The position numbers were made by a program, and so were the translations under genes. This document shows positions 5,279 to 12,381 of a stretch of DNA of 14,289 bases, piece by piece. How positions within the stretch are numbered: position 1 is the first letter of the stretch; each line of letters begins with the position of its first letter. Source of the stretch: Chloroflexia bacterium (GTDB lineage Bacteria > Chloroflexota > Chloroflexia > Thermomicrobiales > UBA6265); contig JACCUV010000386.1 of assembly GCA_013698495.1 (NCBI GenBank), positions 1 to 14,289 on the forward strand. The letters run 5' to 3'. The notes beneath the pieces are model-generated. The model was not told the DNA's origin. It saw nothing but the letters and a program-made list of their open reading frames with translations, and did no database searches.

Positions 5279-7837
5279 GTGAACGCGCCCGACTGGATTG
5301 AGACGTATCTCAACCGCCCACACAGCGCCGACGATTCCTGGTTGGCGCGTGACTGGCCGGTGCTCAGATCGTATGCGGGACGAAACCTGGATCGCATCGC
5401 GATGCCGCTCGGCGGGATCGGCACGGGCACGATTTCGCTGGGCGGGCGGGGCGACCTTCGCGATTGGGAAATCGTCAATCGCCCGGCCAAGGGATTCAGT
5501 CCACGTCAGGCTTTCTTCGCGATTCGGGCCGCTGGCGATGATATTGAGCCGTTCGCGAGATGTCTCGAAGGACCACTCACGTCAGGCTACGAGGGCTGGT
5601 CCGGGTCGCCGTTGCCCCACGCCGGGTTGCCGCGGTTCAGCGAGGCCAAATTTCACGCCGCCTATCCGCTTGCCCAGATCGTCCTCACCGACCCGGATTT
5701 GCCACTCGATGTCCGGATCGAGACCTGGAATCCGCTGATTCCGACCGACCCAGACCGTAGCGGCTTGCCGGTCGCCATCTTCCGCGTCGTCGTCCGCAAC
5801 ACCAGTACAACCGCGCTCGATGTTTCGGTGGCGGGCGTGCTTGAGAATTTCATCGGCCGCGATGGGGCGGTCGGGGAATCGATCGGCAACACCAACGAAT
5901 TGTCCGACTCCGAGGCGCTGGCGGGCGTGACAATGCGGTCGATCGGGACGCCGTTCGATTCCGAGCAGTGGGGAACGATCGCGCTCGCGACCTGGAAAAC
6001 CGGTGGCGCCACGATCACCCGCCGACGGGATTGGATCGACACGACGTGGTCGGGTCCGCTGCTCGATTTCTGGGACGACTTCCTTGCCGATGGCGACCTC
6101 AACGATCGCGAAGCGGGGGGCAGGATCGCGCCGATCGGCACCGTCTGCAACCGGCAGACCATTCCCGGTGGTGACGAACGCGTCTTCCACTTCCAGATCG
6201 CCTGGCACTTCCCGAACCGCCAGAACTGGGAACGCACCCACATGAAGGATGCGGTTCCACGGCAGCGGGTCGGCAATTACTACACGACCCGGCATGACGA
6301 CGCCTGGGAGGCGGCAACGTGGGTCTCCGAGAACATCGCGGAACTGGAAATGGAGACTGTCGAGTTCGTTGTCGCGTTTTGCTCATCTCCGCTGCCCGAG
6401 GTGGTCAAGGAAGCAGCCCTCTTCAACCTCAGCACGCTCAGGACGCAAACAACGTTCCGCACCGAAGACGGCGCCTTCTTCGGTTGGGAAGGCTGCGAGG
6501 ACCGCAAGGGATCGTGTCACGGAAGTTGCACCCACGTCTGGAACTACGACCAGGCCACGCCGTTCCTGTTCGGTTCGCTGGCGCGTTCGATGCGCGATGT
6601 CGAGTTCCTTCATGCCACGGACGACAACGGGTTGATGAGCTTTCGCGTGAATCTGCCGTTGCCGCACGCCACAACTTATGGCGTGGCGGCCGCCGACGGT
6701 CAAATGGGCTGCATCGTGAAACTTTATCGCGACTGGAAACTCTGTGGCGACGACGACTGGTTGCGCCGCCTCTGGCTCCACGCGAAACGAGCGCTAGGGT
6801 TCTGCTGGATTCCCGGCGGGTGGGATGCTGACCGCGACGGCGTGATGGAAGGTTGCCAGCACAACACGATGGACGTCGAATATTTCGGGCCGAATCCGCA
6901 GATGCAGTTCTGGTATCTCGGCGCGTTGCGCGCGGCCGAGCAACTCGCCCGCCATCTCGGCGAAGTTGAGTACGCCGACAATCTTCACAACCTCTTCGAG
7001 CGTGGGTCGCGGTGGACCGACGACCACCTCTTCAATGGCGAATACTACGAGCAGCAGATCCGTCCGGCGCTTGATCGGGCCAACGTCGCGCCCGGTCTCG
7101 CCCACCACGAGCTGACGGACGAAGATTTGACCGATCCGCCGTTGCAGCTCGGGGCCGGATGCCTGGTCGACCAACTGGTCGGGCAATTCCTGGCGAAGGT
7201 CGCGCGCCTCCCCGAACTCGGCTCAGCTGAGCAGACGCGCACGACACTGGCGAGCATCAAACGCCACAACTATCGGACGTCGATGACCGGGCATTTCAAC
7301 CACATGCGCTCGTATTCGCTCGGCGAGGAATCCGCTACGCTGATGTGCAGTTATCCGCGGGGCGGGAGACCGGTGCGGCCTTTCCCCTACTACACCGAAG
7401 TGATGACCGGTTTCGAGTACACGCTCGCGATTCACATGCTTTATGCCGGAATGGTCGACGACGGTCTCGAACTGATCGCGGCAATTCGCGATCGCTACGA
7501 TGGCGGGCGCCGCAATCCGTTCAGTGAGGCCGAATGCGGACATCATTACGCGCGGGCGATGGCGAGTTGGGCGGCGGCGCTCGCACTCACCGGATTCGAC
7601 TACACAGCCAGCAACGGCGCGATGGCGATCCGCCTGGAGGAGGGAGCCAAACCCACATTCTGGTCGACCGGAAATGCCTGGGGCACGATCGCGCTCGACG
7701 GCGGCGAGGTCGACCTCCATATTTGCTACGGTGCCCTCCACCTGGACTCTATCCGCGTCAACGAGGAGGGGCCGCGGAAACTGGAATCCGCGCGCTTGTA
7801 CTTTGGGGGCGACTCGATTAGGATGGAGGCTGATTAG
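5279..7837 (+). CDS. GH116-like (GBA2/DUF608-type) glycoside hydrolase
   Basis: This is predicted to be a glycosidase of clan GH-O, related to GBA2 glucosylceramidase and bacterial GH116 beta-glucosidases/xylosidases; its substrate is unknown. The 852 residues give an N-terminal beta-sandwich domain (about 40-310) opening with GGIGTGTISLGG (45-56), an alpha/alpha-barrel catalytic domain (about 365-775), and a beta-rich tail. Catalytic-domain landmarks are SCTHVWNYDQATPFLF (416-431), DADRDGVMEGCQHNTMD (516-532) ending in Asp532 where GH116 has its acid/base, EVMTGFEY (707-714) and ECGHHYARAMASW (752-764). The glutamate that serves as nucleophile in GBA2 seems to be replaced by Cys417. No signal peptide is visible, so it is probably cytosolic. 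GTG 5279 is chosen over GTG 5267 because GAAGGGGTGG lies well spaced before the former and abuts the latter. A DUF2851 gene follows after 25 bp, probably in one transcript. Confidence 0.85.
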   Translation: MNAPDWIETYLNRPHSADDSWLARDWPVLRSYAGRNLDRIAMPLGGIGTGTISLGGRGDLRDWEIVNRPAKGFSPRQAFFAIRAAGDDIEPFARCLEGPLTSGYEGWSGSPLPHAGLPRFSEAKFHAAYPLAQIVLTDPDLPLDVRIETWNPLIPTDPDRSGLPVAIFRVVVRNTSTTALDVSVAGVLENFIGRDGAVGESIGNTNELSDSEALAGVTMRSIGTPFDSEQWGTIALATWKTGGATITRRRDWIDTTWSGPLLDFWDDFLADGDLNDREAGGRIAPIGTVCNRQTIPGGDERVFHFQIAWHFPNRQNWERTHMKDAVPRQRVGNYYTTRHDDAWEAATWVSENIAELEMETVEFVVAFCSSPLPEVVKEAALFNLSTLRTQTTFRTEDGAFFGWEGCEDRKGSCHGSCTHVWNYDQATPFLFGSLARSMRDVEFLHATDDNGLMSFRVNLPLPHATTYGVAAADGQMGCIVKLYRDWKLCGDDDWLRRLWLHAKRALGFCWIPGGWDADRDGVMEGCQHNTMDVEYFGPNPQMQFWYLGALRAAEQLARHLGEVEYADNLHNLFERGSRWTDDHLFNGEYYEQQIRPALDRANVAPGLAHHELTDEDLTDPPLQLGAGCLVDQLVGQFLAKVARLPELGSAEQTRTTLASIKRHNYRTSMTGHFNHMRSYSLGEESATLMCSYPRGGRPVRPFPYYTEVMTGFEYTLAIHMLYAGMVDDGLELIAAIRDRYDGGRRNPFSEAECGHHYARAMASWAAALALTGFDYTASNGAMAIRLEEGAKPTFWSTGNAWGTIALDGGEVDLHICYGALHLDSIRVNEEGPRKLESARLYFGGDSIRMEAD

Positions 7838-7862
7838 AACGTGCGTTCGGCAGGAGCAGCGT

Positions 7863-9335
7863 ATGACTGCCCACATAGCGTTCGCTGCCCCAGTCGACAC
7901 AGACGACGATGAGGAGTCATACGCGCGCTCGGGCGCGGAGACTCGCGGTAGTGTTGCGCCGGCAATTGCGCCCCGACCGCGTACGCGAGAACTGGCGATG
8001 AGCGCGGCCTGGCATGGCGGTCTTATCCGCGAGCTGACAACGACGACCGGTGAAGCGATCGTCGTTGTCTTCCGCGGAAACTGGTCGCACGGCTTCGGTC
8101 CCGATTTCGCGGACGCGATGATTCAGGTCGGCGATGGGTCGATGCGCAGCGGCGCGGTCGAGATCCATCTCAACGCCAGCGACTGGATTCATCATGGGCA
8201 TCACCTCGATCCCCGCTACAACGCGGTGGTGCTGCATGTTGTGGCGCGGCTCGATACGCCCGAAACCCGCAGGTCCGATGGCGCGAGCGTGCCAACGGTG
8301 GTGCTGGATATACCCGAAACAGACCTGTTCGCGATCGATCAGGAACTACCCGAGATCTGGTCCCGGATCGGACACTCCGTCTGCGCGGAGGATGTCGCCT
8401 TGCGCGAACCGTCGCGGATGCGGGCGGCGATCCACCGCCTCGGCGACCGCAGATTCTCGGAGCGCGTCGCCCGCTACGAGGGCGAACTGAGCGTCGAACC
8501 GCTGCCGGCGGTGCTGCGGCGCGGGTTGTTCGACGCCTTCGGCTACAGCCAGAATCGCGAACCGATGGGCGCCCTGATCGAGCGTTTGCTTGATAGCGGC
8601 GTGCTCGGGCGGCTTGCCTCGGTCGATCGCGAGCAGCGATTGCTGATGTCGCGCGCCCCGCTGCTGGGGATCGCCGGTTTCCTGCCAATGTCACCCGCCG
8701 ATGCCCAGGCGTGCGGACTCGGTCACGTTGAGATTGCGGCGATCGAGGGTTGGTGGCTCCGCGAGTCAGGTTGGTTAACCTCGCTGACAATGCCGCCGAC
8801 GCGGTGGACGCGGGCGCGCACGCGACCGGCGAATCACCCGGCCGCGCGTTTGGTGAGCATGGCCAATCTGCTGGCGGCGACGCTCGGCGACCCTGTTTCC
8901 GAGGTGCTCGGATCGATTCGCGATGGCGCCGACCTCCCGCATCGATTGCGCCGTTTGACGCAAGCTGGCGACCATGCCGGTCTCGGCGCCGGGCGGTCGA
9001 TCGCGATCGCCGCCTCGGTCGTGTTGCCGGTGGCGATGGCACACGCGCACCATGCGGACGATAGCGAACTGGAAGACGCGGTTTCGCGGGCGTGGGCGGA
9101 GCTACCGCGATCCGAGTGGTCCCGACCTGCGACGCGGGCGTTGGCACAGGCGGTCGGCGAGGCTCCCCTCGGTCCGCTCGGCGAACGCGCGATCCAGGGT
9201 CTGCTCCACCTCGATCGCACCCTCTGCACAACGCGACGTTGCTACGAATGCCCGATCGCGGCCGAGGTAGTTCGCGACCGCCAGCGCCGACGCCGGGAGG
9301 CGCCGGGAACCGTTCAGTCGATGCTGCCAACGTAA
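7863..9335 (+). CDS. DUF2851 family protein of unknown function
   Basis: The function is not established. The 490-residue protein matches my recollection of DUF2851 through these blocks: LTTTTGEAIVVVFRGNW (58-74), GPDFADAMIQVG (79-90), GAVEIHLNASDWIHHGHH (97-114) with DPRYN (116-120), LHVV (124-127), a later RPANHPAARL (321-330), and a cysteine-rich end LCTTRRCYECPI (454-465). The GPDF...VEIH arrangement looks somewhat like a PD-(D/E)xK nuclease core with His in place of the usual Lys; that is speculation. The first 45 residues are low-complexity and poorly conserved in style. The start is the ATG with AGGAG six bases upstream; the frame is open well before it, inside the hydrolase gene, but that part is a shadow. 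It lies 25 bp after the hydrolase, and its last 22 bp overlap the convergent dehydrogenase gene. Confidence 0.88.
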   Translation: MTAHIAFAAPVDTDDDEESYARSGAETRGSVAPAIAPRPRTRELAMSAAWHGGLIRELTTTTGEAIVVVFRGNWSHGFGPDFADAMIQVGDGSMRSGAVEIHLNASDWIHHGHHLDPRYNAVVLHVVARLDTPETRRSDGASVPTVVLDIPETDLFAIDQELPEIWSRIGHSVCAEDVALREPSRMRAAIHRLGDRRFSERVARYEGELSVEPLPAVLRRGLFDAFGYSQNREPMGALIERLLDSGVLGRLASVDREQRLLMSRAPLLGIAGFLPMSPADAQACGLGHVEIAAIEGWWLRESGWLTSLTMPPTRWTRARTRPANHPAARLVSMANLLAATLGDPVSEVLGSIRDGADLPHRLRRLTQAGDHAGLGAGRSIAIAASVVLPVAMAHAHHADDSELEDAVSRAWAELPRSEWSRPATRALAQAVGEAPLGPLGERAIQGLLHLDRTLCTTRRCYECPIAAEVVRDRQRRRREAPGTVQSMLPT

Positions 9336-10066
9336 ACGGTATCGCCGCTGACAAGCTCGGGCGCCTGCGCCGCATTGACGATGGCCCGCGCCACATCCTC
9401 GGTTGTCGGCAACTGACCAACTTCGCGCCGGCGCTGCTCGATAACACCGGGGTGCATCCGGTCGAGCAGCCTCGGCGTGATCGTGCCGTCGATCAGATCG
9501 CCGCTGACCACCACCAGACTGACCCCGGCGGCGGCGAATTCCGGAATCATCGCCCGCAACGCCATTTCACCAGCTTTCTTGCTGACCGCGACCGGTTCGT
9601 ACTCGGGCAAGACCGGTTGCTCGCCGTGGAAATGGGCGAGGTGACTGGTGACGAAAACGACGCGCCCGCCTGACGGCATCAGCGGCAGGGCCAGGCTCGC
9701 GAGATCGACCTGGGCGTCGCGATTGAGCGCCATCGCGTAGTCGGCGGGAACATCCTTTTCGAGACCGCCACTTGCGTTGAGAATCAGGAAATCGAGTTTT
9801 CCGAAATGAGTTCGGACCGTGTCGAGCATCGCCGCCACGGCGGCGGGATCGGTGATGTCCGCGCACACCGCGACACCCGCCGCGCCGGCCGCGGTGACTT
9901 CGGCGACGACTTGCTCGGCGCGTTTTCGTTTGTCGCGGTAGTTGACGGCGACATCGGCCCCGGCCTCGGCAAGCATCCGCGCCGTCACGGCCCCGACGCC
10001 GCGCGAACCCCCGGTGACGAGAGCGGTCTTGCTGGCGAGCGGTTTGTCGATTCCCTCTCGATTCAT
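9314..10066 (-). CDS. Atypical short-chain dehydrogenase/reductase
   Basis: This is a predicted NAD(P)-dependent oxidoreductase of the classical SDR fold with unknown substrate. The 250 residues begin with the cofactor loop TGGSRGVG (18-25), then AVNYRDK (40-46) whose basic residues suggest NADPH, CADIT (68-72), NASGG (97-101) in place of NNAG, Asn115, and VTSHLAHF (139-146) with the catalytic Ser141. The catalytic Tyr-x-x-x-Lys is disturbed: in YEPVAVSKKAGE the lysine is Lys163, position 159 is valine, and the only tyrosine is Tyr156. I remember a YEPVAxSKxAGE subfamily in Actinobacteria, so this may be a real variant. ATG 10066 starts the fold neatly; ATG 10090 would add eight residues. A 672-residue open frame continues upstream to 11332 but is the antisense of the permease gene. 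It converges on the DUF2851 gene and diverges from the importer. Confidence 0.88.
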   Translation of the reverse strand: MNREGIDKPLASKTALVTGGSRGVGAVTARMLAEAGADVAVNYRDKRKRAEQVVAEVTAAGAAGVAVCADITDPAAVAAMLDTVRTHFGKLDFLILNASGGLEKDVPADYAMALNRDAQVDLASLALPLMPSGGRVVFVTSHLAHFHGEQPVLPEYEPVAVSKKAGEMALRAMIPEFAAAGVSLVVVSGDLIDGTITPRLLDRMHPGVIEQRRREVGQLPTTEDVARAIVNAAQAPELVSGDTVYVGSID

Positions 10067-10390
10067 GGTCTTTGAAGCTCCCTGACGCATTTCGCCGCGG
10101 TTTCCCGCACATTGTGCCGCGGTTCCCGGCAATCCGCGGCAAGGACTCGTGGTTTGGTCCCCGCGACTGCGCAATCCGAGGTCGATTCGGCGCCGCTCGC
10201 CTGTTGCCATCCCGGAACCGCGTGCTACCATCCGGAACACGAGCGCAACCGATCGCTGACGATAACCCGGGCTGGGGTTTCCAAGGCACTTCCCGAACGA
10301 ATGCGACTCCGCAATTCCGGACCATGGACGCAAACGCTCGCAACAGGCCTTCGTAGCGGGCGAGTGCAAATCACGGCGAGGTGGGCGCAC
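10067..10390. other. Divergent intergenic region between dehydrogenase and importer
   Basis: No gene is supported in these 324 bases. Three CCGCGG palindromes lie close together (10095-10100, 10117-10122, 10134-10139), the first two within a repeated GCCGCGGTT block. The importer promoter candidate follows at 10204-10231. A GAGGTGG Shine-Dalgarno site (10378-10384) stands six bases before the permease GTG. Confidence 0.55.
10204..10231 (+). promoter_or_regulatory. Probable promoter of the ABC importer genes
   Basis: TTGCCA (10204-10209) and TACCAT (10226-10231) are separated by 16 bp, matching sigma-70 consensus at five and four of six bases. The predicted leader is about 150 nt long before the first permease start. 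The CCGCGG cluster lies about 65 bp upstream, where an activator or repressor could bind. Confidence 0.35.
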
Positions 10391-11329
10391 GTGGGCAGAT
10401 ACATTCTTGGGCGGCTGGCGGGGTTGGTCTTTGTGCTGTTCGCGGTTTCGGTGATTGCGTTCCTGCTGATGCACGCCGTGCCCGGTGGTCCATTCGCGCC
10501 GGACGAACGGGGCAGATTGCCTGAGGCGACCAGAGCGGCCCAAATGGCGAAGTACGGTCTCGACCAACCGCTCCAGATTCAGTACATCAAGTATATGTGG
10601 AATGCGGTGCAGCTCGATTTCGGCGTGCCGTTCCAGAGTCCGACTGAAACGGTCACGGAGTTGATCGCCAGAGCCTGGCCGGTGACGATCAAGATTGGGA
10701 TCCCGACGATTGTCCTGGCCTACGGCATGGGATCGATTCTCGGATACATCGCCGCGATCCGGCAGAATAGCTGGATCGACTACACCGTCTCGTTCATGTC
10801 GACGATGGGAATTGTCGTTCCCAATTTTGTGGTGGCGATCTGGTTGCTGTTGTTTTTCAGCATTTACCTGGGTTGGCTGGATCCCGGCGGCTGGGGCAAA
10901 CCCCAGCACTACATCATGCCGGTGGTGGCCTACTCGCTGGCCCCGATGGCGCTGGTCGCGCGATACACGCGATCGAGCATTCTTGAGGTGATGCGCTCCG
11001 ATCACGTGCGCACGGCAAGGGCAAAGGGATTGCACGAGCGCAAGGTGATGACCTGGCACGTCTCGCGAAACGCCCTGATTCCGTTCGTCACCATCCTGCT
11101 CCCCGAAATTCCGAACATCCTGACCGGTTCGATCTTCATCGAGGCGACCTTCCGGATACCTGGTCTGGGACGATTCTTCGTGACCAGCGCCCAGAGCCGG
11201 GACTATCCAATGATCCTGGCCCTGGTGCTCCTGATCGCCGTGTTGTGGGGGGTAACCTACATCATCACCGATGTGCTCTACACCGTGCTCGATCCGCGAA
11301 TCCGACTGGGCGGCAGGTCCATCAGCTAA
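10391..11329 (+). CDS. ABC importer permease, DppB/OppB type
   Basis: This is an inner-membrane subunit of an Opp/Dpp-family importer for peptides, nickel or, in many related bacteria, oligosaccharides. The 312 residues fit the family's usual length. It opens with RYILGRLAGLVFVLFAVSVI (3-22), the typical first helix, then the family's GLDQPLQIQY block (56-65) and further membrane segments near 100-122, 134-160, 173-190, 228-250 and 274-297. The cytoplasmic EAA loop that docks the ATPase is MRSDHVRTARAKGL (201-214), followed by FRIPGLGRFFVTSA (254-267) and a DPRIR end. The GTG at 10391 has GAGGTGG six bases upstream; an in-frame GTG at 10364 would add nine residues with a weaker site. The second permease follows 20 bp downstream in one operon. 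Confidence 0.95.
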   Translation: MGRYILGRLAGLVFVLFAVSVIAFLLMHAVPGGPFAPDERGRLPEATRAAQMAKYGLDQPLQIQYIKYMWNAVQLDFGVPFQSPTETVTELIARAWPVTIKIGIPTIVLAYGMGSILGYIAAIRQNSWIDYTVSFMSTMGIVVPNFVVAIWLLLFFSIYLGWLDPGGWGKPQHYIMPVVAYSLAPMALVARYTRSSILEVMRSDHVRTARAKGLHERKVMTWHVSRNALIPFVTILLPEIPNILTGSIFIEATFRIPGLGRFFVTSAQSRDYPMILALVLLIAVLWGVTYIITDVLYTVLDPRIRLGGRSIS

Positions 11330-11349
11330 CAATCGGGGAGGAGGTGGCT

Positions 11350-12264
11350 ATGGCCCTGCCGGTTTCATGGAATGCTCCGGACGATCTGCCGGCGAACCTC
11401 GCCCGAGGCGACAAGGTGGTGCACGCTCGCACCGCCACCTCCTACGCGTTGCGTCGCTTCCGGAGCAACAAGTTGGCGGTGTTCGGGATGATCCTGGTCG
11501 CGGCGCTCTGCATTTTCGGTTTCGGGGCGCCGATTCTGGCTCCGACAAGCTATTCCTTCGCCGACCTGATGAGCGCCAACCAGTTTCCGAATCGGGAGCA
11601 CCCGATGGGCACCGACACGATCGGTCACGACTTCCTGAGCCGCGTGATGTACGGCACCAGGACCTCGCTGGTCGTCGGTTTCGCGGCGGTCGCCGTCGCC
11701 GCCGGAATCGGCATCCCGCTGGGCCTGATCGCGGGCCTGCGCGGGGGTTGGGCCGACTTCGCGATCATGCGCGTGGTCGAGATCATGACCGCGTTTCCAG
11801 GTTTGTTGTTCGCGATTTTCCTGATGACGGTCGTCGGTTCCGGTGTTGGCAACATCATCTTCGTGATCGGGATCACCAGTTGGCTGACGCTTTGCCGGTT
11901 GATGCGGGCGCAATTGCTGACTTTGCGCGAGCAGGAATACGTGACGGCCGCGCGCAGCGCGGGGGCGACCGATGTCCAGATAGCGGTTCGCCACCTATTG
12001 CCCAACGCCGTGGCTCCGATCATCGTTGCCCTCACGCTGGCGATTCCCACTGCCATTTTCGCGGAAGCCGGGCTAAGCTACCTTGGCATCGGCATCAATG
12101 AACCCACGCCCTCGCTGGGAAAGATGGTGGCCGACAGCGCACCCTACATCCGGTTGTACTGGTATCTGGGTCTCTTCCCGACACTCGCGATCGCTCTGAT
12201 CATGCTCGGTTTTTCGTTCGTTGGAGATGGGCTGCGGGATGCCCTCGACCCGCGCCAGGTCTGA
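11350..12264 (+). CDS. ABC importer permease, DppC/OppC type
   Basis: This is the second membrane subunit, partner of the preceding permease. Its 304 residues have a 35-residue cytoplasmic N-terminus, RRFRSNKLAVFGMILVAALC (35-54) with the first helix, the signature HPMGTDTIGHDFLSRVMYGTR (84-104), further helices near 106-129, 148-178, 222-240 and 272-292, and the EAA loop EYVTAARSAGATDVQIAVRH (196-215) leading into LLPN. The GLSYLGIGI motif (241-249) and DPR end (299-302) are standard. The ATG is preceded by AGGAGGT (11339-11345) four bases away, one of the best ribosome-binding sites in the window, which suggests this subunit is translated efficiently. The solute-binding protein gene follows after 117 bp. 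Confidence 0.96.
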   Translation: MALPVSWNAPDDLPANLARGDKVVHARTATSYALRRFRSNKLAVFGMILVAALCIFGFGAPILAPTSYSFADLMSANQFPNREHPMGTDTIGHDFLSRVMYGTRTSLVVGFAAVAVAAGIGIPLGLIAGLRGGWADFAIMRVVEIMTAFPGLLFAIFLMTVVGSGVGNIIFVIGITSWLTLCRLMRAQLLTLREQEYVTAARSAGATDVQIAVRHLLPNAVAPIIVALTLAIPTAIFAEAGLSYLGIGINEPTPSLGKMVADSAPYIRLYWYLGLFPTLAIALIMLGFSFVGDGLRDALDPRQV

Positions 12265-12381
12265 ACCGGCCTGTGGAGGATCCGGTGGGGCAGACTGGGA
12301 CACATTAACGCCTGTCGCATTCAAGAAGGATGGCGATCCGGGCATAGAGATCATCATCAACGCGTTATGGAGGCAACACTC

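Noticed and set aside
4985..5490. Minus-strand reading frames of 112 and 136 residues across the repeat region
   Set aside because: Their 'RNEKSIGLQKPRV'-like segments are just translations of the two direct repeats, and the second continues antisense into the hydrolase gene.
7500..7862. A 121-residue N-terminal extension of the DUF2851 protein
   Set aside because: It overlaps the end of the hydrolase gene in another frame and has no conserved features, while a good Shine-Dalgarno site precedes the ATG at 7863.
8170..9447. A 425-residue open frame on the minus strand opposite the DUF2851 gene
   Set aside because: It is very Arg/Ala/Pro-rich, has no motif, and runs across the end of two real genes.
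9314..11332. A 672-residue open frame on the minus strand covering the dehydrogenase and the permease region
   Set aside because: Only the last 250 residues look like a protein (SDR). The rest is antisense to the DppB-type permease and the intergenic region, with basic, low-complexity composition.
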